NCBI GenBank assembly: GCA_964400655.1
Contig: CAYNVN010000132.1
Span: 1 to 19,415, forward strand
Length of the DNA stretch: 19,415 nucleotides
Direction of reading: 5' to 3'
Origin: B16-G9 sp964400655
Lineage (GTDB): Bacteria > Bacteroidota > Bacteroidia > Bacteroidales > F082
This document shows, in pieces, positions 6,673 to 13,978 of the stretch (positions within the stretch are counted from its first letter, which is position 1; each line of letters opens with the position of its first letter). Made by a program: the position numbers and the translations under genes. The notes beneath the pieces are model-generated. The model saw nothing but the letters and a program-made list of their open reading frames with translations. It did not search any database and had not been told where the DNA came from.

Positions 6673-6780
6673 CATTTTCAAATCAAAACTTACATAAGGG
6701 ATTAGGCAACAAAGCCTTCATTTACCATTTATTCATTTTCCAATCAAAATCTGTTTTAGCAGATGATTTATCCGAAAGTT

Positions 6781-7416
6781 ATGGAATACAACACAGAAAG
6801 ATCAAAACTTGTTATTGCCGAGTATGGACGCAATATTCAAAAGATGATCGATTACACAACAACCATCGAAGATCGCGAAAAAAGAACCAAAGCCGCCAAG
6901 GTTATTGTAAACATCATGGCGCAGATGAATCCGCATATCCGCGAAAATGAAGACTATATGCACAAATTGTGGGATCACCTGTACTATATTTCCGATTTTA
7001 AACTGGATGTTGATTCGCCTTACCCGCCGCCGCAAAAAGATACATTTCAAAAAAAACCCGAAAGGATACCATACAGCGACAACAAAATTACCTTTCGTCA
7101 TTACGGCAAATATGTTGAAAAAATGATTGAAAAAATCAGCGAGATGGAAAACGGCGAAGAGAAGGATTACCTGATACAGATTATTGCCAACCATTTAAAA
7201 AAATCGTACCTCAACTGGAACCGCGATTCGGTAAACGACGAAACCATTTTTAAACATCTTGAAGAACTTTCGGGAGGCCGCCTAAAACTTACCGACGACC
7301 AGCAACTTCTTTCAACAAACGAAATCCTTTCAAGAAACCGTCCGGCAAAACGTAAATCGTCAAACTACCGTAAAGACAACAACAAACGCCGGAATTATAA
7401 TCAGAAAAGATACTGA
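6781..7416 (+). CDS. DUF4290 domain-containing protein
   Basis: A protein of the DUF4290 family, which is found mainly in Bacteroidota and has no established function. I choose the ATG giving MEYNTERSKL, the usual family start, for a product of 211 residues; an ATG six codons earlier (6763) is also possible. The conserved N-terminal block includes EYGRNIQKMIDY, followed by a helical section with MNPHIRENEDYMHKLWDHLY and a YPPP turn. A second helical block repeats the theme (YGKYVEKMIEKI), so the protein may contain two related halves. The last 25 or so residues are very basic and Asn/Arg/Lys-rich, like an RNA- or ribosome-binding tail. It has no signal peptide or membrane helix, so it should be cytoplasmic. 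It has its own strong promoter and a long leader. The RNA-binding idea is an inference. Confidence 0.85.
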   Translation: MEYNTERSKLVIAEYGRNIQKMIDYTTTIEDREKRTKAAKVIVNIMAQMNPHIRENEDYMHKLWDHLYYISDFKLDVDSPYPPPQKDTFQKKPERIPYSDNKITFRHYGKYVEKMIEKISEMENGEEKDYLIQIIANHLKKSYLNWNRDSVNDETIFKHLEELSGGRLKLTDDQQLLSTNEILSRNRPAKRKSSNYRKDNNKRRNYNQKRY

Positions 7417-7429
7417 TAAACAACATTTT

Positions 7430-7467
7430 CCTGTTTACCATAACCGGAATCGGCCAGCATAAACAGG
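7430..7467. repeat. Inverted repeat after DUF4290 gene
   Basis: CCTGTTTA (7430-7437) and TAAACAGG (7460-7467) are perfect 8-bp inverted repeats around a 22-nt loop that contains a smaller CCG/CGG pair. It begins 14 bp after the DUF4290 stop. There is no T run after it on the plus strand, so it is not a standard intrinsic terminator, but it could protect or define the 3' end of the mRNA. Confidence 0.35.
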
Positions 7468-7537
7468 GTCGTAAAAAATAAACAATTTCATACCCTGTTC
7501 AACATAATTGCAGCGCAAAGATGTAATGTATAACACG

Positions 7538-7567
7538 TTGCGGTTTCCAATAATTTACCTACTTTTA
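7538..7567 (+). promoter_or_regulatory. Candidate promoter of HAD phosphatase gene
   Basis: TTG (7538-7540), a 19-bp spacer and TACTTTTA (7560-7567) match the Bacteroidota promoter except for the final base of TAnnTTTG. It lies about 25 bp before the start codon of the HAD gene, giving a short leader. Confidence 0.45.
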
Positions 7568-7592
7568 TGGTCGGAAAACAACAGCACAAAAC

Positions 7593-8237
7593 ATGGGACT
7601 TAAAACAATAATTTTCGATTTCGGAGGGGTAATACTCGACATAGACCCTCAGCTCACAATCAACCATTTTGAAAAACTGGGAATGGAAGATTCGTCAAAA
7701 TTTCTTGAGGAAAAATTCATTAATAATGTCATCAAAAAATTTGAAAAAGGAATACTAACCCCCGAAGTATTCAGGGACAAAGTAAGAGAATGTGCCGGCA
7801 TGAATTTTACCGACCAGGAAATTGATGATGCGTGGAATGCGCTGCTTTTCGATATTCCGGCCGAACGCATCAGGGTTATCGAAGAGGTTAAAAAGAATTA
7901 CAAAATTTTGCTGCTCAGCAACTCCAACGAAATTCATTACGACCTCTATGTTCGCGACCTGCAATTACGTTTCGGATACCGCGAGTTTGATGAGCTGTTC
8001 GACAAAGCCTATTTTTCATTCGACCTGCATCTGGCAAAACCCGATCCGGACATTTACGAGTTTGTAATGTATCAGCATAAACTAAAACCCGAAGAAACAT
8101 TGTTGATTGATGACCGCCCGGACAACATTCAGTCTGCCCGCTCGCTGGGCTGGAAAACCTATCACCTGCAGGCTCCACAGCGTATTCGTGATATATTTAC
8201 CAACGGCGTATTAAAAGAGGAATTGAATCTTAAATAA
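7593..8237 (+). CDS. HAD superfamily IA phosphatase (YihX-like)
   Basis: A 214-residue haloacid dehalogenase superfamily hydrolase. All four motifs can be placed: the nucleophile Asp9 in FDFGGVILD, Ser109 in LLLSNSNE, Lys149 in LAKPDPDIY, and the metal-binding pair Asp173-Asp174 in LLIDDRPDN. Between motifs I and II lies a helical cap of subfamily I type. The GG in motif I, in place of a second acid, resembles the DxGNV form of YihX-like sugar phosphatases, where glucose 1-phosphate is the known substrate, so a small sugar phosphate or nucleotide is plausible here. It is cytoplasmic and appears to be a single-gene unit with its own promoter; it ends 14 bp from the convergent Xre gene. The exact substrate cannot be read from the sequence. 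Confidence 0.88.
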   Translation: MGLKTIIFDFGGVILDIDPQLTINHFEKLGMEDSSKFLEEKFINNVIKKFEKGILTPEVFRDKVRECAGMNFTDQEIDDAWNALLFDIPAERIRVIEEVKKNYKILLLSNSNEIHYDLYVRDLQLRFGYREFDELFDKAYFSFDLHLAKPDPDIYEFVMYQHKLKPEETLLIDDRPDNIQSARSLGWKTYHLQAPQRIRDIFTNGVLKEELNLK

Positions 8238-8251
8238 TCGCTGCCGGATTT

Positions 8252-8452
8252 TTAAGGGTTTTCTTCAAAAATAAACACCTCCTCAATCGTTTTATCGAAT
8301 ATGCCTGCAATATCGTGAGCAAGTTTTAGCGACGGGTTATACTTATTCTTTTCCAAAAATACAATGGTTTCGCGCCGAACCCCCACTTTTTTTGCCAGTT
8401 CCGACTGGGTGATATTTTCACGTGCCCGCAGCTCTTTTATTCTATTCTTCAT
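8252..8452 (-). CDS. Small Xre/Cro-type HTH transcriptional regulator
   Basis: A 66-residue DNA-binding protein consisting of little more than one helix-turn-helix domain. The recognition region is TQSELAKKVGVRRETIVFLE (15-34), followed by the NKYNPSLKLAHDIAGIF segment characteristic of the short YozG/YvaO-like Xre group. An earlier in-frame start at 8470 would add six residues, but the ATG giving MKNRIKEL is the family start. This ATG lies inside the end of the preceding membrane protein gene, so the two overlap by 11 bp and are probably translationally coupled. Small regulators of this group often pair with a membrane protein gene and repress their own operon. Paired near-palindromes over the promoter at 8853-8889 are the natural candidate site. 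Confidence 0.9.
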   Translation of the reverse strand: MKNRIKELRARENITQSELAKKVGVRRETIVFLEKNKYNPSLKLAHDIAGIFDKTIEEVFIFEENP

Positions 8453-8843
8453 TAATTTCTCTGTTAGCAACTATTTTAGCAACAATGCCAAAAATAACCG
8501 AAAGAAACATCCCCACACCCAGCATTGCCTGAGCAGTGAGAAAATATTTTTGCAGAATAAATACCATTAACCATATAAATATTGTTGTTTTATAGGCATA
8601 ATATGATGCTTTATATTTTCTGAAAATACTAAGCTCGTCATCGGCACGTTTAAACAATCTCCTTTTAATTCTGATTTTATAGCTCAGAAATGTGACAACC
8701 ATTAGTCCCAGCAAAATATAATATAATGATTCGTGGTCCATATCGCCAAATATTGACATCTTACTCTCAAGAAAAGTAAAGGCGACGGTTGATATTGCAG
8801 CAGCAATAATTAATACTGAGGTAGTTGTTTTTGTTCTTGTCAT
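8442..8843 (-). CDS. Four-TM membrane protein partnered with Xre regulator
   Basis: A protein of 133 residues when started at the ATG giving MTRTKTTTSV; the frame is open for 16 more codons, but these cover the candidate operator and the presumed transcription start, so they cannot be coding. Four membrane helices are predicted at about 6-24, 38-55, 82-99 and 104-126, with a basic cytoplasmic loop between the second and third (KIRIKRRLFKR, 56-66). No enzyme motif is visible and I do not recognise a characterised family. Small membrane proteins of this shape are commonly encoded just before a short Xre regulator in Bacteroidota and Firmicutes. The coupling suggests that the pair acts as a membrane-linked sensing or stress unit. 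That role is an inference from gene order alone. Confidence 0.85.
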   Translation of the reverse strand: MTRTKTTTSVLIIAAAISTVAFTFLESKMSIFGDMDHESLYYILLGLMVVTFLSYKIRIKRRLFKRADDELSIFRKYKASYYAYKTTIFIWLMVFILQKYFLTAQAMLGVGMFLSVIFGIVAKIVANREINEE

Positions 8844-8852
8844 AATAATAAT

Positions 8853-8889
8853 GTTAGATATTTCTAACGCAAAGATAGAAATATTTAAC
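8853..8889. promoter_or_regulatory. Candidate double operator for the Xre regulator
   Basis: Two related 16-bp sites lie 21 bp apart centre to centre, two helical turns. Site 1 (8853-8868) is GTTAGATATTTCTAAC, with perfect 6-bp arms and a 4-bp centre. Site 2 (8874-8889) is GATAGAAATATTTAAC and matches the reverse complement of site 1 at 14 of 16 positions. Together they also form one larger inverted repeat. They cover the -7 element and the predicted transcription start of the membrane protein/Xre operon, the position expected for a self-repressing operator. Confidence 0.55.
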
Positions 8890-8899
8890 ATAATTACAA
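8870..8899 (-). promoter_or_regulatory. Promoter of membrane protein/Xre operon
   Basis: On the minus strand TTG (8897-8899), a 19-bp spacer and TATCTTTG (8870-8877) match the Bacteroidota promoter exactly. Transcription should start near 8863-8867, about 20 bp before the ATG of the membrane protein gene and inside candidate operator site 1. Confidence 0.65.
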
Positions 8900-8960
8900 G
8901 TCATTTATTAATTTTTCGGCTTTTACATCTTTTTATCCGGATGGTTTAGAAAGAAAAGTG

Positions 8961-9944
8961 TTACCATTCAGCATAGAAATTTTCCATATCATCAATAATG
9001 GAAAGCACCTCCTGATGGCTATCGGTATTCATCAGGCGCAGTTTAAACGGCTTAAAGTTGGGATAACCCTTAAAATAGTTTCCCCAGTGTTTGCGCATCT
9101 CAATAATTCCCTTTCGCTCACCTTTCCAGTCAACCGACCGCTGAAGCTGGATTTTAATGATTCGCACCCGTTCACGGATATCCGGTTTTTCCAACAGTTC
9201 ACCGGTATCCAAATAATGTCTTACCTCTTTAAATATCCACGGGTTGCCGTAGGTGGCGCGTCCAATCATCAACCCGTCAACACCGTAAGTATTTAACAAA
9301 TGGCGGGCGGTTTGTGCATTGTTGATGTCGCCGTTACCAAATACAGGGATGTGCATACGCGGATTATTGGTTACCCGGCCGATTAAAGTCCAGTTGGCCG
9401 GCTGGCTGTACTTGGTGGTGCGCAAACGTCCGTGAATGGAAATGGCCTTGATACCCACATCCTGAAGCCGTTCGGCTATTTCAACAATATCGCGGTGTTT
9501 ATCGTCGTATCCAAGACGGGTTTTAACGGTAACAGGCAGTTTAACCGCTTTTACAATTTCCCGGGTCATTTTTACCATCTTGGGAATATCATTTAAGATA
9601 CCTGCACCGGCACCTTTTGACACCACCTTTTTTACCGAACATCCGAAATTGATGTCAATCAAATCGGGATTTGCCTGTTCAGCATATTTTGCCGCCGCAA
9701 CCATCGAATCGATATTATGACCGAATATCTGAATGCCTACGGGCCGTTCCATCTCCTCAAAGTCCAGTTTTTTTACACTTTTGACAGCATCCCTTATCAA
9801 TCCTTCGGAAGAGATAAACTCGGTGTACATCAAATCGGCCCCCATCATTTTACACACATAACGGAAGGGCGGGTCGGTAACATCCTCCATGGGTGCCAGC
9901 AGCAAAGGCACTTCACCAAGTTCTATGTTTCCAATCTTTACCAG
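8961..9944 (-). CDS. dusB: tRNA-dihydrouridine synthase, DusB type
   Basis: A flavin-dependent tRNA-dihydrouridine synthase reducing specific uridines in tRNA D loops. From the chosen start it has 327 residues. Motifs present: the FMN-binding LLLAPMEDVTDPPFR near the N terminus, DINFGCSVKKVVSKGAG around the catalytic Cys102, VTVKTRLGYDD, the SIHGRLRT histidine, FGNGDI, and GLMIGRATYGNPWIF. The residue after the catalytic cysteine is Ser, where the family usually has Pro. The start is unusual. The frame opens at a TTG (9983), but that TTG is part of the promoter -7 element and cannot be used from that promoter. The family-typical start (VKIGNIELG) follows a CTG codon at 9942-9944, which sits 5 nt after a good AGAGAGG ribosome binding site. 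I therefore propose a CTG start. The alternatives are TTG 9983 or a later GTG. Confidence 0.88.
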   Translation of the reverse strand: MVKIGNIELGEVPLLLAPMEDVTDPPFRYVCKMMGADLMYTEFISSEGLIRDAVKSVKKLDFEEMERPVGIQIFGHNIDSMVAAAKYAEQANPDLIDINFGCSVKKVVSKGAGAGILNDIPKMVKMTREIVKAVKLPVTVKTRLGYDDKHRDIVEIAERLQDVGIKAISIHGRLRTTKYSQPANWTLIGRVTNNPRMHIPVFGNGDINNAQTARHLLNTYGVDGLMIGRATYGNPWIFKEVRHYLDTGELLEKPDIRERVRIIKIQLQRSVDWKGERKGIIEMRKHWGNYFKGYPNFKPFKLRLMNTDSHQEVLSIIDDMENFYAEW

Positions 9945-9980
9945 GTTAACCTCTCTTTTTGTTATACAAATTAAAGGGGT

Positions 9981-9988
9981 CAAAGATA
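9981..9988 (-). promoter_or_regulatory. Candidate promoter -7 element of dusB
   Basis: The minus strand reads TATCTTTG followed by ACCCC, a full match to TAnnTTTG with the typical downstream bases. No TTG is found 19-21 bp upstream, so the -33 half is weak. Its last three bases are the TTG that could otherwise be taken as the dusB start codon. Confidence 0.5.
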
Positions 9989-10224
9989 GCCTCTTTTACA
10001 AAAACAGCTGCGGAAAAATTTACGGAGCAGTATCGGGATTTTTAATTCACCGTAAACAATTAAATGTCTGTTTTTTCTTTAAGGGTTGAAAATCTGCAGG
10101 TCCAACCGGTTGCCGGCCGCTCCTGCTCCCGAAAGGTCATTAAAAACAACAACTTTTATCCATTAAAGTAAATCTCATCACTTTCAAACAAACGGTAGTC
10201 ATTAAAATTACCGCTTACCAACCG
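9989..10224. other. Intergenic region between dusB and M4 protease
   Basis: No gene, RNA or strong hairpin with a T run is visible in either direction. The 3' end of the protease mRNA must lie here, but I cannot place its terminator. Weak dyads such as AACCGGTT occur near 10108-10116. Confidence 0.4.
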
Positions 10225-13200
10225 CTAATCGAGCTTGATTACTTTATGAGTTCTTATTTGGTTATCGATACCGATTTTCACAACATACGTACCTTCGGCA
10301 AGACTGCTTAACGAAAGTGTTGTTTTATTTAACCCGTTAACCGACACGCCTTCACCGGTCATAACTTGTTGGCCAAAAACATTGTAAACGGCAACGTTAT
10401 ATTTTTTGCCTGCATCCGCTTCAAAAACTACCGATACACTTCCCGTAGCGGGATTGGGATAAACATTGCTAAAGAATGCGGGAACATTACCGTTTTCTTC
10501 AATATCCATCAAATCGCGGTCACCGGTGGCATACCAAACAGGCCATTTGGCAACATCAACCAAAAGATAAGCATCTCCGTCGGGTGTTATCTTATCGCTT
10601 TTTACACCGATTTCACCAATAACCTGCTTGTTTTGATAGTTGGTACCGAAAACCACAATATCATCCAGTTTCGAGTAGTTCGGGAAACCGAGATCGTTGT
10701 TTTCGTAAATAGTGGTTACATCGCCCGTTTCGAGGTTTGCGCCAAGCACGGCATAGCTGTCGTCGTTGGCGTTGTAATAATCAAAAGCGATGATATAAGG
10801 GCTGTTTTTCGAAAACGAGGGATTTCCGATGCTGACTCCTTCGGGCAGGCTGGTAAACACTTTTTCAATTTTTCCGTCGCCCCACGAATTTGACCCGTTG
10901 TCCCAAACACGAATAATGCCCACATCCCAATAGTCGATGTTTTCGCCGTTGTTGTTTACCATTTCGTTGTAAGCATCAAAGATGATGTACTGGCCGGTGT
11001 AATCCCATTCAATGGCATCGGCATACAGTACGTTATCAACGGTAACGCCCGGCGTAAAGGTAGGGCTGTACAAATGGTATTTTGCCCATGAACCAATGGC
11101 GTAATCGTACACATAAATGGCCGAGTCAACCGAAGTGGTAATGGCGGCAATTCTTTTACCGTCTTTTGAAACGGCAACATTGTCCCAAATTAAATCCGGC
11201 GATATAACCTGCTCCTGATAGGTGCCCGACATGGCAATGCTTATCATTTCGTTGTCTTCCGAAATCATTACACCCCACGATCCGTTGTCAACCAGACTCG
11301 GTTTGCGTTTTAATTTTGTTTGCGAAATGGCGGTAAAGTTTGTGCCGTCGGTAGCCGAAATATAAAGTGTGTTGGGGTCTGACGGATTCACATCGTAGCT
11401 TAACAGATAGTCCTGTCCGGGGTTAACCTCTATTTCGCCCGGCGAACCGGAGCCGCTTCCTCCGCCACCCGTACCGCTGTCGCCGATACCCACCTGATAA
11501 AAGGCATTTGAAACCGCATTCAGTTCACTTGAGTTGTTGCCGTAAATATCTTTGGCAGCCTGTTCAAAAGCCAGCCGGCAATCGATAAACTGCGACGACT
11601 TGGTCATGTATGTGGAGAGCGCCCGGTAGAACAGTTTTTCGGCTTTGTTTTTCGAGATGGCTTCGGCAATTTTGTAATAGGCGTAATTGATGATTCCGCT
11701 GTTGATATGCACCCCTCCGTTATCGCTTTCACCGGTATATTTTTCGTTAACATGGGCCGGCTGGTACGAGGGGTCGTTAAAACCGGTTCCTCCGTTATGA
11801 GGATTAGACATGTCGCGTAATGTGCCTGTTGGAAAATAGGGGCTTCCGGAGGGAATTATTTTCTCACCTATCTGCCAGTTGTCACGATCAACCATCGAAC
11901 CGCCAATATCGGCCATGGCTTCGTTAATGGCACCGCTTTCGTACTGATATTCCAGGTTGGCGGTATTTTGAATAACCCCGTGGGTCATTTCGTGAGCACC
12001 CACATCTTCGGCACCGGCCAATGGTTTAAACATATTGCCTCCGTTACCGTAGAACATGGCTTTTCCGTTCCAGTATGCGTTGGCAAGGCTCTGGCCGTTG
12101 TCGTCCACCACATTGACTATCGAAATAATGGTACCGCCTTTTCCGTCGATTGAATTACGGCCATGGGTATTTTTATAATAATTGTATGTGTTGTCGGCAT
12201 TGTAATGTGCCGACACCGAAGCGGGATCGTTCCACATATTGGTGGATGATGATATTTGGTAAATATTACCGCTGTTGGAGTTTTTGGCATCTATGGTCCA
12301 GATAGCCCCCACCGGATTGTCGGGCAAATTCGATTGTGCCCCGTTAAACATGGGCTTGGTTGTGTTGATAAGATAATAATAGCTGCCCGCTTTATAGGTA
12401 TTTATGGAACGGGTAACACCATTCAGGTCAACGGCATTGGCAGTTGCCGGCCCGTCGGAACAGGTGTTGTTATATTTGTTTATGATTTGTCCCGTAACCG
12501 CATCAACAAAATACTCCCAACGCTCTAAAATATTGGGACGTACGGTAATATGCCACACCAGTTTTTCGTTGGCGGCTTTAAGTTTATAATGGTAAATTAC
12601 CAGTTCGGTTTCGGTTTCGTTATACGAAAGCAAACCGTTTTTACTTAAATTTTCGTTTGCAAAACGGGTAAAGGATGCCACATCGGTTTTTGCAATATTT
12701 TCAGCCTGCTGTTTGTTAACCTGCGGAGTAAGTGTTGAAAGTGCCGGTGTTGGAAAGCAGGTTCCGTTCAGTTTGTTAATCAAACCGTTTTTACCGTGTA
12801 AAATTACCTGTCCGCCATAAACTTTGATACCGTTATAATATTGCTGCATTTTTATATGGTCAAAACCGAGGTTGTCGTTCCAAAACAGCATCGTTTGAAA
12901 CTCCTCTGCGGGATTATCAATTTGCATCCCCTGTTTGATTTCATCCATAAACGAATAAGCAGCCTGTTGTACGCTTTCGTCCGAACGTGAAGTATATTGA
13001 ACACCTTCGTTGTTGCTGCAAATCACAAACGACAGTAGTCCGTTTTTATCGTAGTTAATTTGTGAAAAATGAAATTTACTTTTTAAAACGGGCATTTTAA
13101 AAGATGTACTTTTAAACGAAAAGTTACCCCGGGGCGATTTTTGGTTAACCGGTGCATTTTTCACGGTTAACGGAGCAGGCCGGGAAACCGTTTGTTGAAA

Positions 13201-13308
13201 CGATTTTTTTTGCCTGATTGAAAAGGGATTGCTTTGTTGAGAAATACCGATAGCATTAATCATCAAAAACAAAACAGTTGTTAAAGCAAACAAAGTATTT
13301 TTTTTCAT
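10225..13308 (-). CDS. Secreted M4 (thermolysin-like) metalloprotease with T9SS tail
   Basis: A 1027-residue extracellular protease. A signal peptide (about 1-23, ending GIS before QQ) is followed by an N-terminal propeptide (about 60-275, FTP/PepSY type). The M4 catalytic domain (about 285-610) carries the zinc motif HEMTH (His439-His443), the third zinc ligand Glu463 in NEAMAD and the catalytic His534 in GGVHINSG, so the active site is intact. A Gly/Ser linker (611-624) leads to a region of about 300 residues with repeated WD40/TolB-like propeller features such as DGKRIAAI and YVYDY. The protein ends in a type A sorting domain (948-1027, starting VYPNPATG) that directs export through the type IX secretion system. 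M4 enzymes with C-terminal propellers are not the common form. It lies 18 bp after a small lipoprotein gene and is probably co-transcribed with it. Confidence 0.93.
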   Translation of the reverse strand: MKKNTLFALTTVLFLMINAIGISQQSNPFSIRQKKSFQQTVSRPAPLTVKNAPVNQKSPRGNFSFKSTSFKMPVLKSKFHFSQINYDKNGLLSFVICSNNEGVQYTSRSDESVQQAAYSFMDEIKQGMQIDNPAEEFQTMLFWNDNLGFDHIKMQQYYNGIKVYGGQVILHGKNGLINKLNGTCFPTPALSTLTPQVNKQQAENIAKTDVASFTRFANENLSKNGLLSYNETETELVIYHYKLKAANEKLVWHITVRPNILERWEYFVDAVTGQIINKYNNTCSDGPATANAVDLNGVTRSINTYKAGSYYYLINTTKPMFNGAQSNLPDNPVGAIWTIDAKNSNSGNIYQISSSTNMWNDPASVSAHYNADNTYNYYKNTHGRNSIDGKGGTIISIVNVVDDNGQSLANAYWNGKAMFYGNGGNMFKPLAGAEDVGAHEMTHGVIQNTANLEYQYESGAINEAMADIGGSMVDRDNWQIGEKIIPSGSPYFPTGTLRDMSNPHNGGTGFNDPSYQPAHVNEKYTGESDNGGVHINSGIINYAYYKIAEAISKNKAEKLFYRALSTYMTKSSQFIDCRLAFEQAAKDIYGNNSSELNAVSNAFYQVGIGDSGTGGGGSGSGSPGEIEVNPGQDYLLSYDVNPSDPNTLYISATDGTNFTAISQTKLKRKPSLVDNGSWGVMISEDNEMISIAMSGTYQEQVISPDLIWDNVAVSKDGKRIAAITTSVDSAIYVYDYAIGSWAKYHLYSPTFTPGVTVDNVLYADAIEWDYTGQYIIFDAYNEMVNNNGENIDYWDVGIIRVWDNGSNSWGDGKIEKVFTSLPEGVSIGNPSFSKNSPYIIAFDYYNANDDSYAVLGANLETGDVTTIYENNDLGFPNYSKLDDIVVFGTNYQNKQVIGEIGVKSDKITPDGDAYLLVDVAKWPVWYATGDRDLMDIEENGNVPAFFSNVYPNPATGSVSVVFEADAGKKYNVAVYNVFGQQVMTGEGVSVNGLNKTTLSLSSLAEGTYVVKIGIDNQIRTHKVIKLD

Positions 13309-13326
13309 AGCTAAAAATTTATAGGG

Positions 13327-13740
13327 TTATTTTATACTCTTTATTAAGTTATCGTACAGTTTCAGAACTTCAACGGGAGGGGCGGTATCTTTTCGTCCCC
13401 AGGTAATTTTATTGTTTTTATCTCCTTTAACGATATCAACAAAATAATACATATTGCCGGGTCTGGAAAACCGAACAGTATCCAAACCGTTATCTTTAAC
13501 CATCATATAAAGCTCAAGCACTTTACTTTTGGGAAACTTTTTTATCAGGGTTAAATCTTTGTTTATGGAATTGTTTTTCCAGACTTTACCGTCGGAGTAG
13601 AGGGAGTAGGAAGTAACATTGTTTGTAACACCGCCACCCGAGCCAAAATGGATGGCCGTATAGCCGGTTTCGTTGATTTGTTTTTGCGTTTTACACGAAA
13701 AAAAAGCAACAATAATAATCAGAACGTAAAAATATTTCAT
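13327..13740 (-). CDS. Small lipoprotein of unknown function
   Basis: A 137-residue protein with a lipoprotein signal peptide: basic start (MKYF), hydrophobic core, and lipobox AFFSC with the lipid-bearing Cys16. The mature part begins KTQKQINETG and contains a Gly-rich patch (HFGSGGGVTNN, about 31-41) followed by alternating strand-like segments (SYSLYSDGKVWK, MYYFVDIVKGD) and a C-terminal amphipathic helix. I do not recognise the family. It is likely anchored in the periplasm or outer membrane. It is the first gene of a unit with the M4 protease, 18 bp upstream of it, and has the only recognisable promoter for the pair. A role in folding, anchoring or inhibiting the protease is possible from this context but nothing in the sequence shows it. 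Confidence 0.85.
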   Translation of the reverse strand: MKYFYVLIIIVAFFSCKTQKQINETGYTAIHFGSGGGVTNNVTSYSLYSDGKVWKNNSINKDLTLIKKFPKSKVLELYMMVKDNGLDTVRFSRPGNMYYFVDIVKGDKNNKITWGRKDTAPPVEVLKLYDNLIKSIK

Positions 13741-13978
13741 AGGTACTCAGTTTATTTACTTAACAAATCTAAGAAATAAAAATGAGTTATTCAAACAGGA
13801 AAGGGAAACGGGTTGTTAATTGCAAGAATCCGCAAGTGTATGTTTATTATTTGAAACCTGTTAACCGCGTTGAAATCCGGCAACCCCGTACATAAGGACT
13901 TCCAAAATAACCGGTTTTTGTAAATAAACTGAAAGGCTATGCGGATAACCAAATTTTGATTCGGATTTTACGGTTAAT
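13741..13978. other. Intergenic region holding promoter of lipoprotein gene
   Basis: Apart from the promoter at 13764-13795 I see no gene or RNA. The end of the 404-residue secreted protein's mRNA should lie here, but no hairpin followed by a T run is clear. Confidence 0.4.
13764..13795 (-). promoter_or_regulatory. Promoter of lipoprotein-protease operon
   Basis: On the minus strand TTTG (13792-13795), a 20-bp spacer and TAGATTTG (13764-13771) match the Bacteroidota promoter. Transcription should start near 13757-13760, giving a leader of about 17-20 nt before the lipoprotein ATG. Confidence 0.65.

Noticed and set aside
7430..7467. Intrinsic terminator after the DUF4290 gene
   Set aside because: The arms are perfect, but the loop is long and no T run follows on the plus strand, so I list it only as an inverted repeat.
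8844..8891. N-terminal extension of the 4-TM protein upstream of its ATG at 8843
   Set aside because: The extra codons cover the -7 element, candidate operator and expected transcription start, so they would not be in the mRNA.
10366..10893. Plus-strand open frame inside the M4 protease gene
   Set aside because: It is antisense to a clear protease-propeller coding sequence and has no family motif; long antisense frames are expected here from codon bias.
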